This document shows positions 22,220 through 32,868 of a DNA stretch of 64,000 nt, piece after piece. This DNA is from Brassica napus (Eukaryota > Streptophyta > Magnoliopsida > Brassicales > Brassicaceae), in contig NC_063448.1 of NCBI RefSeq assembly GCF_020379485.1, positions 7,277,726-7,341,725 of the forward strand. Reading direction: 5' to 3'. The notes beneath the pieces were generated by a model, which saw nothing but the letters and a program-made list of their open reading frames with translations, was not told where the DNA came from and ran no database searches. The translations under genes were made by a program, and so were the position numbers. Every line of letters begins with the position of its first letter. The stretch's first letter is position 1.

Positions 22220-24341
22220 CTACGGGTCTGGCACGTCCGGGAACACCTCGTTCGGGTACATCCTCTGCATCATCTCCATCATTTGCTGGTTCAGCCTCCT
22301 CTGTGCCTCATAGCCCGCCTGTTGAGCCGCCATCTGGGTCTCCAACAAAGATATTCGATCATCTTTGTCCTTCAACTGAGCCGTAAGTACTTCTGGATCA
22401 ACAAAGGGCGGTGGTGCAGAAGAAGGAGGAACCGACCGGGTGCGACGACCCAAACCGAACAAACGTCCCTTCTTCTTTGGAACCGACTGAATAGAAAAAA
22501 GCCAAATTTAGAAATTTAAACCAAGAAATAAATGAATTGAACTTTAAAAAAAAGAACTTACGGATTCAACGATTTCGTTGATTCGAAACCGGGACAAGTT
22601 GGTCGAAGCCGTCGAAGCGTCATCCTCGGTTTGAAGCTGAGACACTTCGTCTACCACCTGAGTTTGGACCAGGTCGACCACGTCCCTCACAAGACCGTCA
22701 TCAATCTGGCCGGTCTTCTTGTTGGTATACGCCCTCCTCATTAGGGCGAGATCATCGACCGGCTCGCCATCATTTTCTTCCGCCTTGAAAAAAAACATAA
22801 AATTAAAGAAACATTAGAAATTAGAAGAAATGCACAATAAATTTAAATTCTGAAACTCAAATAATTGAAGAAAAAGCGGTTGAACTTACCATGCGATCTC
22901 CGAGAGTGGCAATAGATTGAGCACCCAAGTTATGCTTGTAGATGCCCTTCCCTTTACGGTCGCTCCTGCGGTTGGTGGAGTTGGTGGAAGAAGTTTCTTT
23001 CGTCTCCTCCTTATCCCAATGCGCACACAACTCCTTCCAGACCGTATCGTTCATCGACTTTGGGACCTTTTAATTAAAAAAAAAAGAAAAAGTTTAATAA
23101 ATTAAAAAATAGTTTAATAAATTAAAAAATTGTTTAATAAATTAAATCGAACCTTATTGATTTCCCACTTCTTCTTCCACTCGTGGATCTGCTTCCCATA
23201 GTTGTCCATTACTTTATGGACGAAGTGGTGATAGATAAAGAGCGTCTCATCGGAATTCCAGTTGAACTCTTGCTGAAAAAAAAACACAATTAGTAGAAAA
23301 TTTATATTAAAGATTAAAAATATAAGTAAAAAATTAGAATACTTACCGCAAACTGACGAAACCACAGAACCTGCTTGTCGGTTGGGAAGTGAGTGAAAGT
23401 CGGATGTCCACTGTCGAGGGCCGAGTACATCATACGGTTGATCCATGCGCTGATCCCGTTCCCGGATCGGTTGAACCTTATTAAAAGAACAAACGGTTAA
23501 TAATGAATCCAAATTTAAAGAAAAAAAAATGTTTAATTACCATGTTTGACCCCGTCCATGTGGATACGGAGTGAGATACGGAAGATGGTCACGACCGGGC
23601 TGTTGAACCAACTCCGCAACCCTCATCACTCCCGGAGGACCCGGAGGAACAGGAGCGGATGCAGCAGCGGGAGCGAGAGGAGCATGAGCGGGTGCAGCAG
23701 AGGGAGATGTATGGTTGGAGCTGTGGGGCGAAGGGGAATCCTGAAAATGGCTGGAATCCCGAGACTGGCTCCCCGTACCACCACGACCACGACGCTGTCG
23801 AGGCCGGGTCTGATCATCATGAGACCTGTAAATTAAAAAATATATATTTAATAAATACAGAAATATATAAATTAATTTTTTTTATTAAAAAAAAATCCCA
23901 AATAATTTAATCACAGAAAAAGATTTATATATATTAAATTTTTTTAATAAATATATAAAAATAGTTCTAATAAACAAAAATAGTTTTAATAAATAAAAAT
24001 TTTTTAATAATTAAAATGTTTTGTAAAATCCAAAAAATCGAATTTATATAGAAATTTTTTTTTGTAAAATCCAAAAAATCGAATTTATATAGAAAAATCG
24101 TTTTGTAAAATACAAAAATCGATTTTATATACAAAAATTGATTTTATAAATACAAAAAATAAAAAAATTATAAAAAAATTCTAAATCAATTCAACAAAAC
24201 AAATTATTCAACCAAATCACAATTCTAAACCTATTATACAACCAAATCACAATCCTAACCAATCACCCTAACAAAAATCTATCAAAACTACACAAAAACC
24301 TAACAAATAGAACCTAAGAGAGTGGGATAGGGTCCTTACAT
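22220..24341 (-). CDS. En/Spm-type plant transposase protein (Transposase_24-like)
   Basis: Minus-strand exons are 24341-24340 (two bases of the start codon), 23825-23541, 23476-23347, 23272-23153, 23066-22890, 22783-22562 and 22486-22220. They join in phase into 1203 nt, 400 aa. The protein has a Pro/Ser/Ala-rich N-terminus and a conserved core ([40 protein letters not shown]). A segment beginning [19 protein letters not shown] follows, and the C-terminal helix is Met/Gln-rich with a likely coiled coil ([18 protein letters not shown]). This matches the Ptta/En/Spm family that accompanies TNP2 in plant CACTA elements; a DNA-binding accessory role is inferred. The ATG appears only after splicing: AT at the donor exon end, G at the acceptor. 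Confidence 0.8.
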
Positions 24342-24479
24342 GATTTGTGTAAGAGAAGAGGGAGATCGCCGGAGATATCGTCGGATTTCAGGGGGAAATC
24401 GCCGGAGAGAAAGAGAGGAGTCGCGCAGAGGAAGAAGAGAGAAATGGGGAAGAAGAAGGGGCTCGTGGTTATAAAACCT

Positions 24480-25090
24480 AGGGTCCGACGGACATTATCC
24501 GTCGGAATTCCGTCGGAATTCTAATTTCAATTTTCGCGAAATATTTGCCCGGTAAAATGAAAATATTCCGAGGAAATTCCGACAGATAGTAAAATATCCG
24601 TCGGAATTTCCTCGGAATATTCCGAGGAAATACCGAGGAACTAGTGTTTGGGGTTTCAAAACATCAATTTTTTTTGCCGTATTTCATTTCTTATACAATT
24701 GTAATGCATACCATTGAGGATTCTTTGTATACATGAGCATAAACCATGAAATAACAAATTTCAAAACTAATTGAAAGTATTCCCTTTACCGTTCGTTAAA
24801 AGGTATAAGTGTTTCTCTTATGTTGCGAGATTTCGTTCATACAATCGGAAAAGTGTTAATTATACGGTAAGGAACAAATTTTTGACTTCATAATGAACGT
24901 AAGACACTTAATAAGGGTTATATAGGTGTTATTCAAACGGCAAAACGTTGTTTTCGGTTTAAAAACCCTATTTCCTCGGAATTTCCTCGGATTATTCCGA
25001 GGGAACTCCGACGAAACCCTCTTCTTCCTCGAAATTTCCTCGGAATATTCCGAGGAAATTCCGACGAACTAGTGTTTGGGGTTTCAAAAC
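24480..25090. repeat. Internal TTCCTCGGAA-type repeats of the CACTA element
   Basis: Further clusters of the subterminal-type motif (24490-24645 and 24970-25065) lie inside the element, upstream of the 400-aa gene. Between them is about 300 bp of AT-rich DNA with no gene. Confidence 0.75.
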
Positions 25091-25108
25091 GTAATTTTTT
25101 TAAAAAAA

Positions 25109-25875
25109 ACGCATCGATCGATGCGTTTTTGAACAAAAACAAATCGATCGATTACTAAGATGGCCCGGGCCGTAAGATTGTGATCGATCGATGAGAGTAT
25201 CCCATCGATCTATCGACAATCTGAATTGTTCCTCGGAATTTCCTCGGAAAATCTTGTATGTTTTTTTAAAAATGCATCGATCGATGCGTTATAGAACAAA
25301 AACGCATCGATCGATTACTAGGATGGACCGGGCCGTAAGATTGTGATCGATCGATGAGATTAACCCATCGATCTATCGACAATCTGAATTGTTCCTCGGA
25401 ATTTCATCGGAAAATCTTGTATGTTTTTTTAAAAATGCATCGATCGATGCGTTATAGAACAAAAACGCATCGATCGATTACTAGGATTTACGGGGCCGTA
25501 AGATTGTGATCGATCGATGAGAGTAACCCATCGATCTATCGACAATCTGAATTGTTCCTCGGAATTTCGTCGGAAAATCTTGTATGTTTTTTTAAAAATG
25601 CATCGATCGATGCGTTATAGAACACAAACGCATCGATCGATTACTAGGATGGACCGGGCCGTAAGATTGTGATCGATCGATGAGAGTATCCCATCGATCG
25701 ATCGACAATCTGAATTGTTCCTCGGAATTTCCTCGGAAAATCTTGTATGTTTTTTTAAAAACGCATCGATCGATGCGTTATAGAACAAAAACGCATCGAT
25801 CGATTACCAAGATGGCCCGGGCCGTAAGAATGTGATCGATCGATGCGTTATAGAAACAAAACGCATCGATCGATG
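25109..25875. repeat. 163-bp tandem repeat array, about 4.7 units
   Basis: Units start at 25109, 25272, 25435, 25598 and 25761, exactly 163 bases apart; the last is partial. Each unit contains ACGCATCGATCGATGCG or a close variant, a GGACCGGGCCGTAAG segment, GATCGATCGATGAGAG and the CACTA motif CCTCGGAATTTC. The high identity between units indicates recent expansion. The palindromic ATCGATCGAT cores give each unit hairpin potential. Confidence 0.93.
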
Positions 25876-26077
25876 CGTGTTCGGAAAACAGAATTATAAG
25901 GCAAAACCCGACCTTTTTTGGATCTAAACCTTAGAACTCTCATCCCCTCCGATTTCCCCTATAATTCGCCCCCCCCTTTCTCTCTCTATAATCATCCGAT
26001 TTGAACAATTTTGGGCTCTATTCCACTTGATTTTTCGAGCTCTACCTGATTCCTACACTCGTCTTCACCCTAAGACA

Positions 26078-26385
26078 GGTATACTCCGCGAATCTCCACA
26101 TTCTGAAATCGTGTTCTTGAGCAATTTTTTGGGTTTTGTGAATTTCTTATTTCCGTGTTGATTCCTTGATCAAATATGCATGAAACAGATGTTTAAACAT
26201 GGAATAGAACACAATTGTCTGTGATCAACGAGTTTGGAACATGATTTGAGATGATTTAGGGATAGAGAATTTTTTTCAATTTCGTTTTTTTTTATCACAA
26301 CTCGATTTTGCTTTTCATTTTCATGTTCAGCTTTGCCTTCTTAATTGATTATAACCATGTTGAGAGCAATGATTCTATTTTGTAG
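26078..26385 (+). other. Probable 5'UTR intron of the Athila-ORF1-like gene
   Basis: A donor-like AG/GTATAC at about 26078 and a T-rich acceptor ending TTTTGTAG at 26385 flank a T-rich interval just before the ATG at 26389. The sequence before the donor is CT-rich leader-like DNA from about 25970. This suggests the gene inside the CACTA element has its own promoter and a spliced leader. Confidence 0.5.
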
Positions 26386-26388
26386 AGA

Positions 26389-27837
26389 ATGAAGCGCACG
26401 AAAACATCAGCAAAGAAAAACACACAAGAAGCGGGTTCGTCACAGCTGGAGAAGCAAAGGCCAAAGAAGTGGGATAAGTCTGATACCACCCACTACAACA
26501 ACATGAAGAAGGTAGCCGTTCCGGCTACACAACTAGCATGTCCTGAGACGATGACAATATTGGGAATCAAAGCAGACATTGAAGGACTGTTCCAGAACAT
26601 GGGTCTAGGCCAACTATGCAACCTCAAGGAACCCACTTATCCGGAGTTGGTACGCCAGTTCATAGCATCCGCATACGTCACCCGTCCCGATGATAGCCAT
26701 CAGGAAGGTTTTCTGGCATTCGTAGTGCAGAAAGTATACTATGAGGTATCTTTCACAGACCTCTGCGGACTATTTGGATTGAGTGCGGGGGAGAGGACAT
26801 ATGGTCTTTATTGGACTTCAGAGCTGTTGAACTTCTGGGAAACGATTGGCACAGGGGTTTATAGATCTTCTCAGGCAAAGGAGTCACTTATCCGGAGCCC
26901 AGTACTGAGATATGCGACACGCCTCATTGGCTCATTGCTATACGGGACAACCACAGCCGCATCAGTCACGCAATGGGAGTTGTGCCTCCTGTACCAAGGT
27001 GTGAGGCATTTGCTACCGGCATTTGGAAACTCTACATTCCCACCTGCTACTGCCTTCAACATGGGAGCGGTGCTGGCCGCAAACTTAGCAGGATACAAGG
27101 GGAAAGTAACCAAATCCAAGAGCAATGCATGTGGATTTGGTGCAGTGATTACTCGGATCCTTAGACATGTGGGTGTAGACTGTGAGAACCACCAGGTAGC
27201 ACTGGACAGATCGAACAACATTGCTTGGAACTACCTGGATGTCATTTCTCTAGTAAGTAAGGAGTTCATAGCTGGTCCCCACTCGAGGATCGATCGGGAT
27301 GGTCCTTACGTCTACGTATTCCAGGACCGAGCGAAGAAAACACTCTACTGCCACCTGCCTCAGATCGGCCTGACTGCTCTACTTTCAGAGGCTGCAGTTG
27401 AGTTTCTACCCCCTGCTACCGCACTAGTAGACAAGCCATCCTTCTTCACGCCAAAATATCAGACCAAAGGCAAGGGCGTGGTTGATGAAGAAGGACAAGA
27501 TGAGGCTGCACAAGCCATTCCAGATGATTCACAACCCCATCAGCTACTCCCATCAGACTCCAGCCAGTACAAGCTGCAAGAGCTTCCACCGAACGCCACT
27601 TCGCGCCAGCAACAACATTGGAGAGATCAGAGCATAAAGACAAACAACGACATGCTACACAAGATCTGGGCTGCCATTTCACGTATCAGGCCGTGTCGTT
27701 GCCAAAAGGATGATGTAGTTCATCGGGACAACTCTCCATCCAGCTCTGGTTCGGGTTCGAGTGGTACACACAGGGTAAGAAAGAGGTCCAAGAGACCCAA
27801 CGATGCAGGAACATCTGGAGCAGGAGACGAGGAGTAG
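26389..27837 (+). CDS. Athila retrotransposon ORF1-like protein carried by the CACTA element
   Basis: An uninterrupted 482-aa frame. Residues 10-350 or so resemble the plant 'Arabidopsis retrotransposon ORF-1' family found in Athila (Ty3/gypsy) elements: KWDKSDTTHYNNMKK near the N-terminus, then LGIKADIEGLFQNMGLG, SFTDLCGLFGLSAGERTYG and YLDVISLVSKEF. The C-terminal third is low complexity and ends in a basic Arg/Lys segment (RVRKRSKRP). No LTR, protease or reverse transcriptase surrounds it. CACTA motifs lie on both sides, so it belongs to the transposon. Its role is unknown: gag-like, DNA-binding or anti-silencing functions are only possibilities. It is transcribed opposite to both transposase genes. 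Confidence 0.75.
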   Translation: MKRTKTSAKKNTQEAGSSQLEKQRPKKWDKSDTTHYNNMKKVAVPATQLACPETMTILGIKADIEGLFQNMGLGQLCNLKEPTYPELVRQFIASAYVTRPDDSHQEGFLAFVVQKVYYEVSFTDLCGLFGLSAGERTYGLYWTSELLNFWETIGTGVYRSSQAKESLIRSPVLRYATRLIGSLLYGTTTAASVTQWELCLLYQGVRHLLPAFGNSTFPPATAFNMGAVLAANLAGYKGKVTKSKSNACGFGAVITRILRHVGVDCENHQVALDRSNNIAWNYLDVISLVSKEFIAGPHSRIDRDGPYVYVFQDRAKKTLYCHLPQIGLTALLSEAAVEFLPPATALVDKPSFFTPKYQTKGKGVVDEEGQDEAAQAIPDDSQPHQLLPSDSSQYKLQELPPNATSRQQQHWRDQSIKTNNDMLHKIWAAISRIRPCRCQKDDVVHRDNSPSSSGSGSSGTHRVRKRSKRPNDAGTSGAGDEE

Positions 27838-28118
27838 GAGCTATCACCGGCTATTTTATTTTCTTTTCTATTCTAACGTTTTATGGTCTTATTTTCTGTT
27901 AATTTTGAACTGAGTTTTTTTTTAGGTTTCTTAATTATGAGTTCGTATTTCTTTTACATGGTTTCTTTGTTTTATTTGGTTGTGTTTTGTGTAGCTTTTA
28001 ATTCGTATTCAGCTTTGCCTTGCTAGATAAACCAAATAACTATTATCCAAGGAAAGAGGTTATATCAAGTGTTCCTCGGAATTTCCTCGGTATTTCTTAA
28101 AAAAAAAAAAAAAAAAGT
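27838..28118. other. Spacer between converging CACTA genes
   Basis: Holds the presumed 3'UTRs of the plus-strand 482-aa gene and the minus-strand transposase, one CCTCGGAATTTCCTCGG motif at about 28074-28091 and an A-run at about 28099-28116. No gene. Confidence 0.6.
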
Positions 28119-31100
28119 TCAATGGTAGTCTGTTTCCGAGTCATCATCACCAGATGAATCTGAATCTGGATCTTGGTGAAACTCTCCAATTACTGGTTCA
28201 TCCTCTACGTGAACGACGGCTTCCTCTCCAAAGTCGGTTAAATCGACTACAAGGCCAACTCCAGCTAAATCTTCTGCTGCACTACAGTTGCCGGATGTGC
28301 TTGGTTGTAGTGGGTCTTCCAGCTCAGAACTTCCCTGAACTCGGCCTCTCGGGTTGAGTCTTGTAACAGTAACCCATGGATCATCTCTGTTCCTTACCCG
28401 GGGGTACTTGATATAACAAACCTGTAACATTTAGAAAAATTATAAATTAATACACATGATGATGAATCATTCTGAATAATTAACATTTAATTACCTGATC
28501 GGCCTGGGAAGCAAGAATGAAAGGATCATAATATTGCAGCTTTCGCCTCGAATTTACTGATATAACACCAAATGCATCTGTTCTCACACCTCGATCTGGG
28601 GTGTTGTCGTGCCAATCACAATAGAAAACAGTACAGCGCAATCCAACCATGCCCAAATACTTGATTTCCAAAATCTCATGTATGTGTCCGTAGTATACAT
28701 CATCTCCTGATGCAGAACAAACGCCAGCATCATAAGTCGTACTCGAACGTCTCCTCTTCTGAGTTGTGAATGCATATCCTCGAGTACAAAATCTCGGATA
28801 TGACTTCACAACAAAGTTTGGTCCAACGACCATCTCACGTATCCAATCGTCAAATGTTTCACCTCTGGCCAAACCAGCAGACACCTATTAATAGCACATA
28901 TATATATATTATATCAATAAATGTGAATTAGTATAAATATGTGATAAAATATATTTTAATTTGTTTAAAGCACTCACATAAGTAAACATCCATCCAGTAA
29001 ATTCTCTCTGCTTCATTTCTTCTAGTTCGTCCTCTGTGGCGTATCTATACTCGAACCGCTTTTCTGCCATGAAAATCCTGTATATGATGACAATAATGTA
29101 ATTAATTAAGATTTAAATTTCAACTTGTTAAAATAAAAATTTGTAAGCTCATTTATTTACCTCTCATATTGAAGAACGTCTTCGCAGTTGGTGAGCAAAT
29201 ATGTTTGCAAATGACTGCGCTCCTGCTCAGTAAGTCGACGGTCCTTTGGTTTTCCGCTAAGTCGTCCAACGTCTGTGAAAATGTCTGGAACCGTAACATG
29301 ATATGTTGCCCGTTCGCCTCTATCATCATGCCGAGCAGGTCTTCTGTTTTTGGTCTGAACTTCTGCTGGAAAGTAGTACTCGGCAAAGTTTGAAGTTTCT
29401 TCATTGATCATCTGTGCGACTATAGAACCTTCCACCCTACTTAAATTTTTCACCATCTTCTTCAAATGGAACATATACCGCTCATACAGATACATCCATC
29501 TATACTGCACAGGACCACCAAGTTCCAATTCTCTTGCCAGGTGAATAACAAGATGCTCCATAACATCAAAAAATGAGGGAGGAAATATCTTCTCAAGGTT
29601 GCACTGAATCACGGCTATGTTAGTCTTCAAATTTTCAATACCTTCAAGAGTCACTGATCTCGTGCATAAATCGCGGAAGAAACCACTTATCCCTGCAATT
29701 GCTTCATGAACATTTCGTGGTAATATTTCCTTGAAGGCGAACGGAAGGAGGCGCTGCATCATTACATGGCAATCGTGGCTTTTCAAGCCAGTAAACTTTC
29801 CTTCCTTTCTGTCGATACAGTTACGCAAATTTGATGCGTAACCGTCTGGAAATTCCACATCGTTTGAAATCCAATCAAAGAACGCATCTTTTCCCGCTGC
29901 ATCAAGTCGGTATATGGGAAAAGGAGCCCTACCATTCTCATCAACATGAAGTTCTGAACGAGCACATATATCGACTAAATCCAGTCTTGACTTCAAATTA
30001 TCCTTTGTTTTACCTTGAACATTAAGGATCGTGTTCATGAGATTGTCAAAAAAGTTCTTCTCAATATGCATGACATCTAAATTATGCCTTAGCAGATGAT
30101 CCTCCCAGTATGGCAGATCCCAGAAAATACTTTTTTTGTGCCAGTTATGTAGTTCTCCAACAGCATCTACCGGAAAACGCTCATGTCCACCGACTTCTGG
30201 CGTCCTTTCTGCACCAAAATCTCTTAGTTGTATCTTCAAATCTTTCCCACAAATTTCCGGAGGTGGACTGTCAAACACCCTCTTGTTCTTCGTAAACAAA
30301 TTCCTACTCCTACGATATGGATGATCAGGTGGTAGGAATCTCCTGTGACAGTCAAACCAACACGTTTTCCTTCCGTGCTTTAGTTGGAAAGCATCAGTGT
30401 TATCTTGACAATATGGACATGATAGCCTTCCATGCGTTGTCCATCCAGACAACATACCATATGCTGGAAAATCACTTATTGTCCACATTAGTACTGCCCG
30501 CATTTGAAAGTTTTCTTTACACGAAACATCGTATGTTTCAGCACCTTGAGCCCATAGTTGTTGCAACTCATATATTAGTGGCTGAAGAAACACATCAAGT
30601 GATCTCTTAGGATGCTCTGGTCCGGGAACGAGAATCGAGAGAAACAAAAACTCTCGTCGCAAGCACAAGTTTGGGGGGAGGTTGTATGGTGTAAGAATGA
30701 CGGGCCATAGAGAATACTGTCTTCCACTCTTGCCAAACGGACTGAAACCATCAGTACATAATCCAAGGTAGACATTTCTTCTCTCATACGCAAAGTCGGG
30801 ATACTTTGATTGGAAATGCTTCCACGCTTTTGCATCTGAAGGATGTCTGATCTCACCATCTGTTGAGTGCTCCGCATGCCATCTCATTGGTTGCGCTGTG
30901 CGTTCAGACAGATACAACCTCTGCAACCTTTCCGTCAAAGGTAAATACCACATCCTTTTATATGGCACTGGAACTCTTCCAATTGTATCTTTATAACGAG
31001 GCTTTCCACAAAATTTGCATGTAACCCGCTGTTCATCCACCCTCCAATAAATCATGCAGTTGTCGCTGCATACATCTATTACCTGATACGATAAACCAAG

Positions 31101-31736
31101 ACCAGCTACGAGTTTCTGAACCTCGTAGTATGAACCAGGAGCTACATTATCCTCGGGTAGAATACCTTTTACAAAATCAGCAATCGCATCCACACAGTCT
31201 TCAGCCAAATTATAATCTGTTTTAATGCCCATCAATCTTGTAGCAGATGATAAAGCTGAATGACCATCTCTGCAACCTTCGTACAATGGTTGCTTTCCAG
31301 CATCCAACATATCATAAAATCTCCTAGCTTCTGCATTGGGTAAATCTTCCCCTCTAAAATGATCATTTACCATCTGCTCAGTACCTACACCATAATCTAC
31401 ATCCGTTCTAATTGGTTCTTCTAATCTAACCGCTGGCTGAGGTTCACTAGTACTACCATGTTCATAATCAGTTTCCCCATGATGATACCAAATTTTGTAA
31501 CTTCGTGTAAACCCACTCAAATATAGATGAGTCCAAACATCCCACTCTTTAATAACCTTTCTATTTTTACAATTAGAGCAAGGACATCTTAACATACCTG
31601 TTTTTGCTTCCGGTTGTCGGTGAACTAACCCCATGAATTCAGTTATACCTCGTTGGTATTCTTCCGTAAGCAATCTCGTGTTCGGATCCAAATGAGGTCG
31701 ATCGATCCAAGAACGAAAATAATTTGAAGAAGACAT
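28119..31736 (-). CDS. TNP2-like CACTA transposase
   Basis: The main transposase of the element, expected to cut at the CACTA termini. Minus-strand exons are 31736-29161, 29077-28978, 28884-28495 and 28421-28119. They join in phase into 3369 nt, 1122 aa, with no stops. The order fits the family: a transposase-associated N-terminal region (SWIDRP at 9-14, with CPCSNC at 51-56), a Zn-ribbon-like CKFCGKPRY near 240, and the tnp2 domain starting around CTDGFSPFG (327-335) with DVFLQPLI and DFPAYGMLSGW. A DUF4218-like region follows (PRNVHEAIAGISGFFRDLC, then ELGGPVQYRWMYLYERYM). A DUF4216-like C-terminus (YYGHIHEILEIKY, VFYCDWHD) and an acidic tail are encoded by exons 3 and 4. Full length and open, so activity is plausible. 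Confidence 0.92.
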
Positions 31737-31844
31737 ATTTTTTATGAATCAAATTCGTGTGTAAATAGAGTAAGAGGGAGGATGAAGATATGAAGTGAAT
31801 GAAGAGGAAGAGGAGTGCTTGTATTTATAGTTTAAATCCTGCCG

Positions 31845-32165
31845 ACATACCGAGGAAATTCCGACGGAATTCCGACGGACAAAACTAGTTCGTCGGAATT
31901 TCCTCGGAATTTTGTAAAATCCCCCAACGGCTCTCCAACGGCTATAATATTTCCTCGGAATTCATCGGTTTTTTCCGAGGAACAGAGTTTTCCTCGGAAT
32001 TTCCTCGGAATATTCCGACGGACTGTAGTTTCCTCGGAATTCCGTCGGTATATTCCGAGGAAATTCCGAGGAAACCCAATTTTGTGTTTCCTCGGAATTT
32101 CCTCGGAAATTCCTCGGTATATTCCGAGGATTTCATTTTCCGTCGGAATGTCCGTCAGAATATCG
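31845..32165. repeat. Right subterminal repeats of the CACTA element
   Basis: Array of CCTCGGAATTTCCTCGGAAT-type motifs in both orientations between the transposase leader and the right terminus, mirroring the left subterminal array. Confidence 0.85.
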
Positions 32166-32181
32166 CTGTTTTCTTGTAGTG

Positions 32182-32184
32182 GAA
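32182..32184 (+). repeat. Right TSD (GAA) of the CACTA element
   Basis: Matches GAA at 21539-21541. The ASD sequence resumes directly after it. Confidence 0.93.
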
Positions 32185-32283
32185 GAGCAAGAAAGGCAAA
32201 GAGCCTCTTAACACTACCAACATTTTGAAAAAAAGATCACAGTGAAGTGGATATGTAGTAGCTCTTTAAGTAAACACACTCAC

Positions 32284-32631
32284 CCAGATCTTCCTTGTTT
32301 CTTTAACAAGTTTCATCTCCTCTTCATTATAACCATTCTCAGTAATCGGAGCATTATGGGAGAACAGGTTAAATGCATACTGCAGAAAACATACAACCAT
32401 CAAATTCAGAATCAAAATATTTCGAAACATAATTCTATAACCAAATCGAAGAGGAGTATTCACCTGCTGCCCGAAGATGTTACAAGTCGGCGGTCTGCCC
32501 GCTAAAACCTAAGACAACACCAACCCAAAAGAAGAATCAGAATCACAACCGTTCAGACCAAAGTCAATAAAATGTCTAAATAGAAACCAAACCTCGCGAG
32601 TCTGCTGCACAAGCTCCTCCATGGCTGCAGC
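32284..32631 (-). pseudogene. ASD truncated copy, exons 2 (partial) to 4
   Basis: Continues the pseudogene at 20820-21534 on the other side of the CACTA insertion. Exon 4 is 32379-32284, exon 3 is 32508-32464, and partial exon 2 runs from 32593 to about 32631. Exon lengths 96 and 45 nt equal those of the intact gene. Exon 2 stops in the [14 protein letters not shown] segment, where the sequence switches to MACPF exon 8 at a CAGC shared by both genes. This is the tandem-duplication junction. Confidence 0.92.
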
Positions 32632-32868
32632 TCCAGTGAAGTACGACCCAAACTGGACCACAACAACGACAAGCAGCAAATACTCAAACAACGTAGCTTA
32701 CATAGTCACCAGAGCTCAGCTAGAAGTGAAGAAACACGGCTCAAAATCCGTTCTCCATCTCCGTTTCCGTTTCACTGGAGTCTCTGATCACTACGTCGTT
32801 CAGAAAGATTGGGTCCATGGACCAGGAACTTCCAAAAGATCTGGAATCTTCTCTTCCATGAGCTTACC
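32628..32868 (+). pseudogene. MACPF exon 8 fragment, first part
   Basis: Matches 4815-5055 of the intact MACPF gene: the same PVKYDPNWTTTTT start and the same FTGVSDHYVVQKDW segment, with a few substitutions. The frame is open but has no start or promoter of its own. It is cut by a solo LTR at 32869 and resumes at 34578. It faces the truncated ASD copy head to head across the duplication junction. Confidence 0.93.

Larger units (their letters stand above)
21542..32181. mobile_element. Complete CACTA (En/Spm) transposon, 10,640 bp
   Basis: The termini are perfect inverted repeats, CACTACAAGAAAACA at 21542 and its complement ending at 32181, flanked by a 3-bp GAA TSD. Subterminal regions (21560-21990 and 31845-32165) are packed with TTCCTCGGAATTTCCTCGG-type motifs in both orientations, the usual binding sites for the element's own protein. 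Inside are a 400-aa En/Spm-type protein (-), a 163-bp tandem array, a 482-aa Athila-ORF1-like gene (+) and a 1122-aa TNP2-like transposase (-). None is visibly broken. It sits in intron 4 of the truncated ASD copy, 4 bases from the exon 5 acceptor. It looks young and possibly autonomous. Confidence 0.95.

Noticed and set aside
23626..23820. 64-codon minus-strand frame starting at a genomic ATG in the CACTA element
   Set aside because: It is in a different frame from the conserved protein and ends quickly; the splice-made ATG gives the long conserved frame instead.
30110..30610. Plus-strand frames opposite the TNP2-like transposase
   Set aside because: Antisense shadows of the transposase exon.
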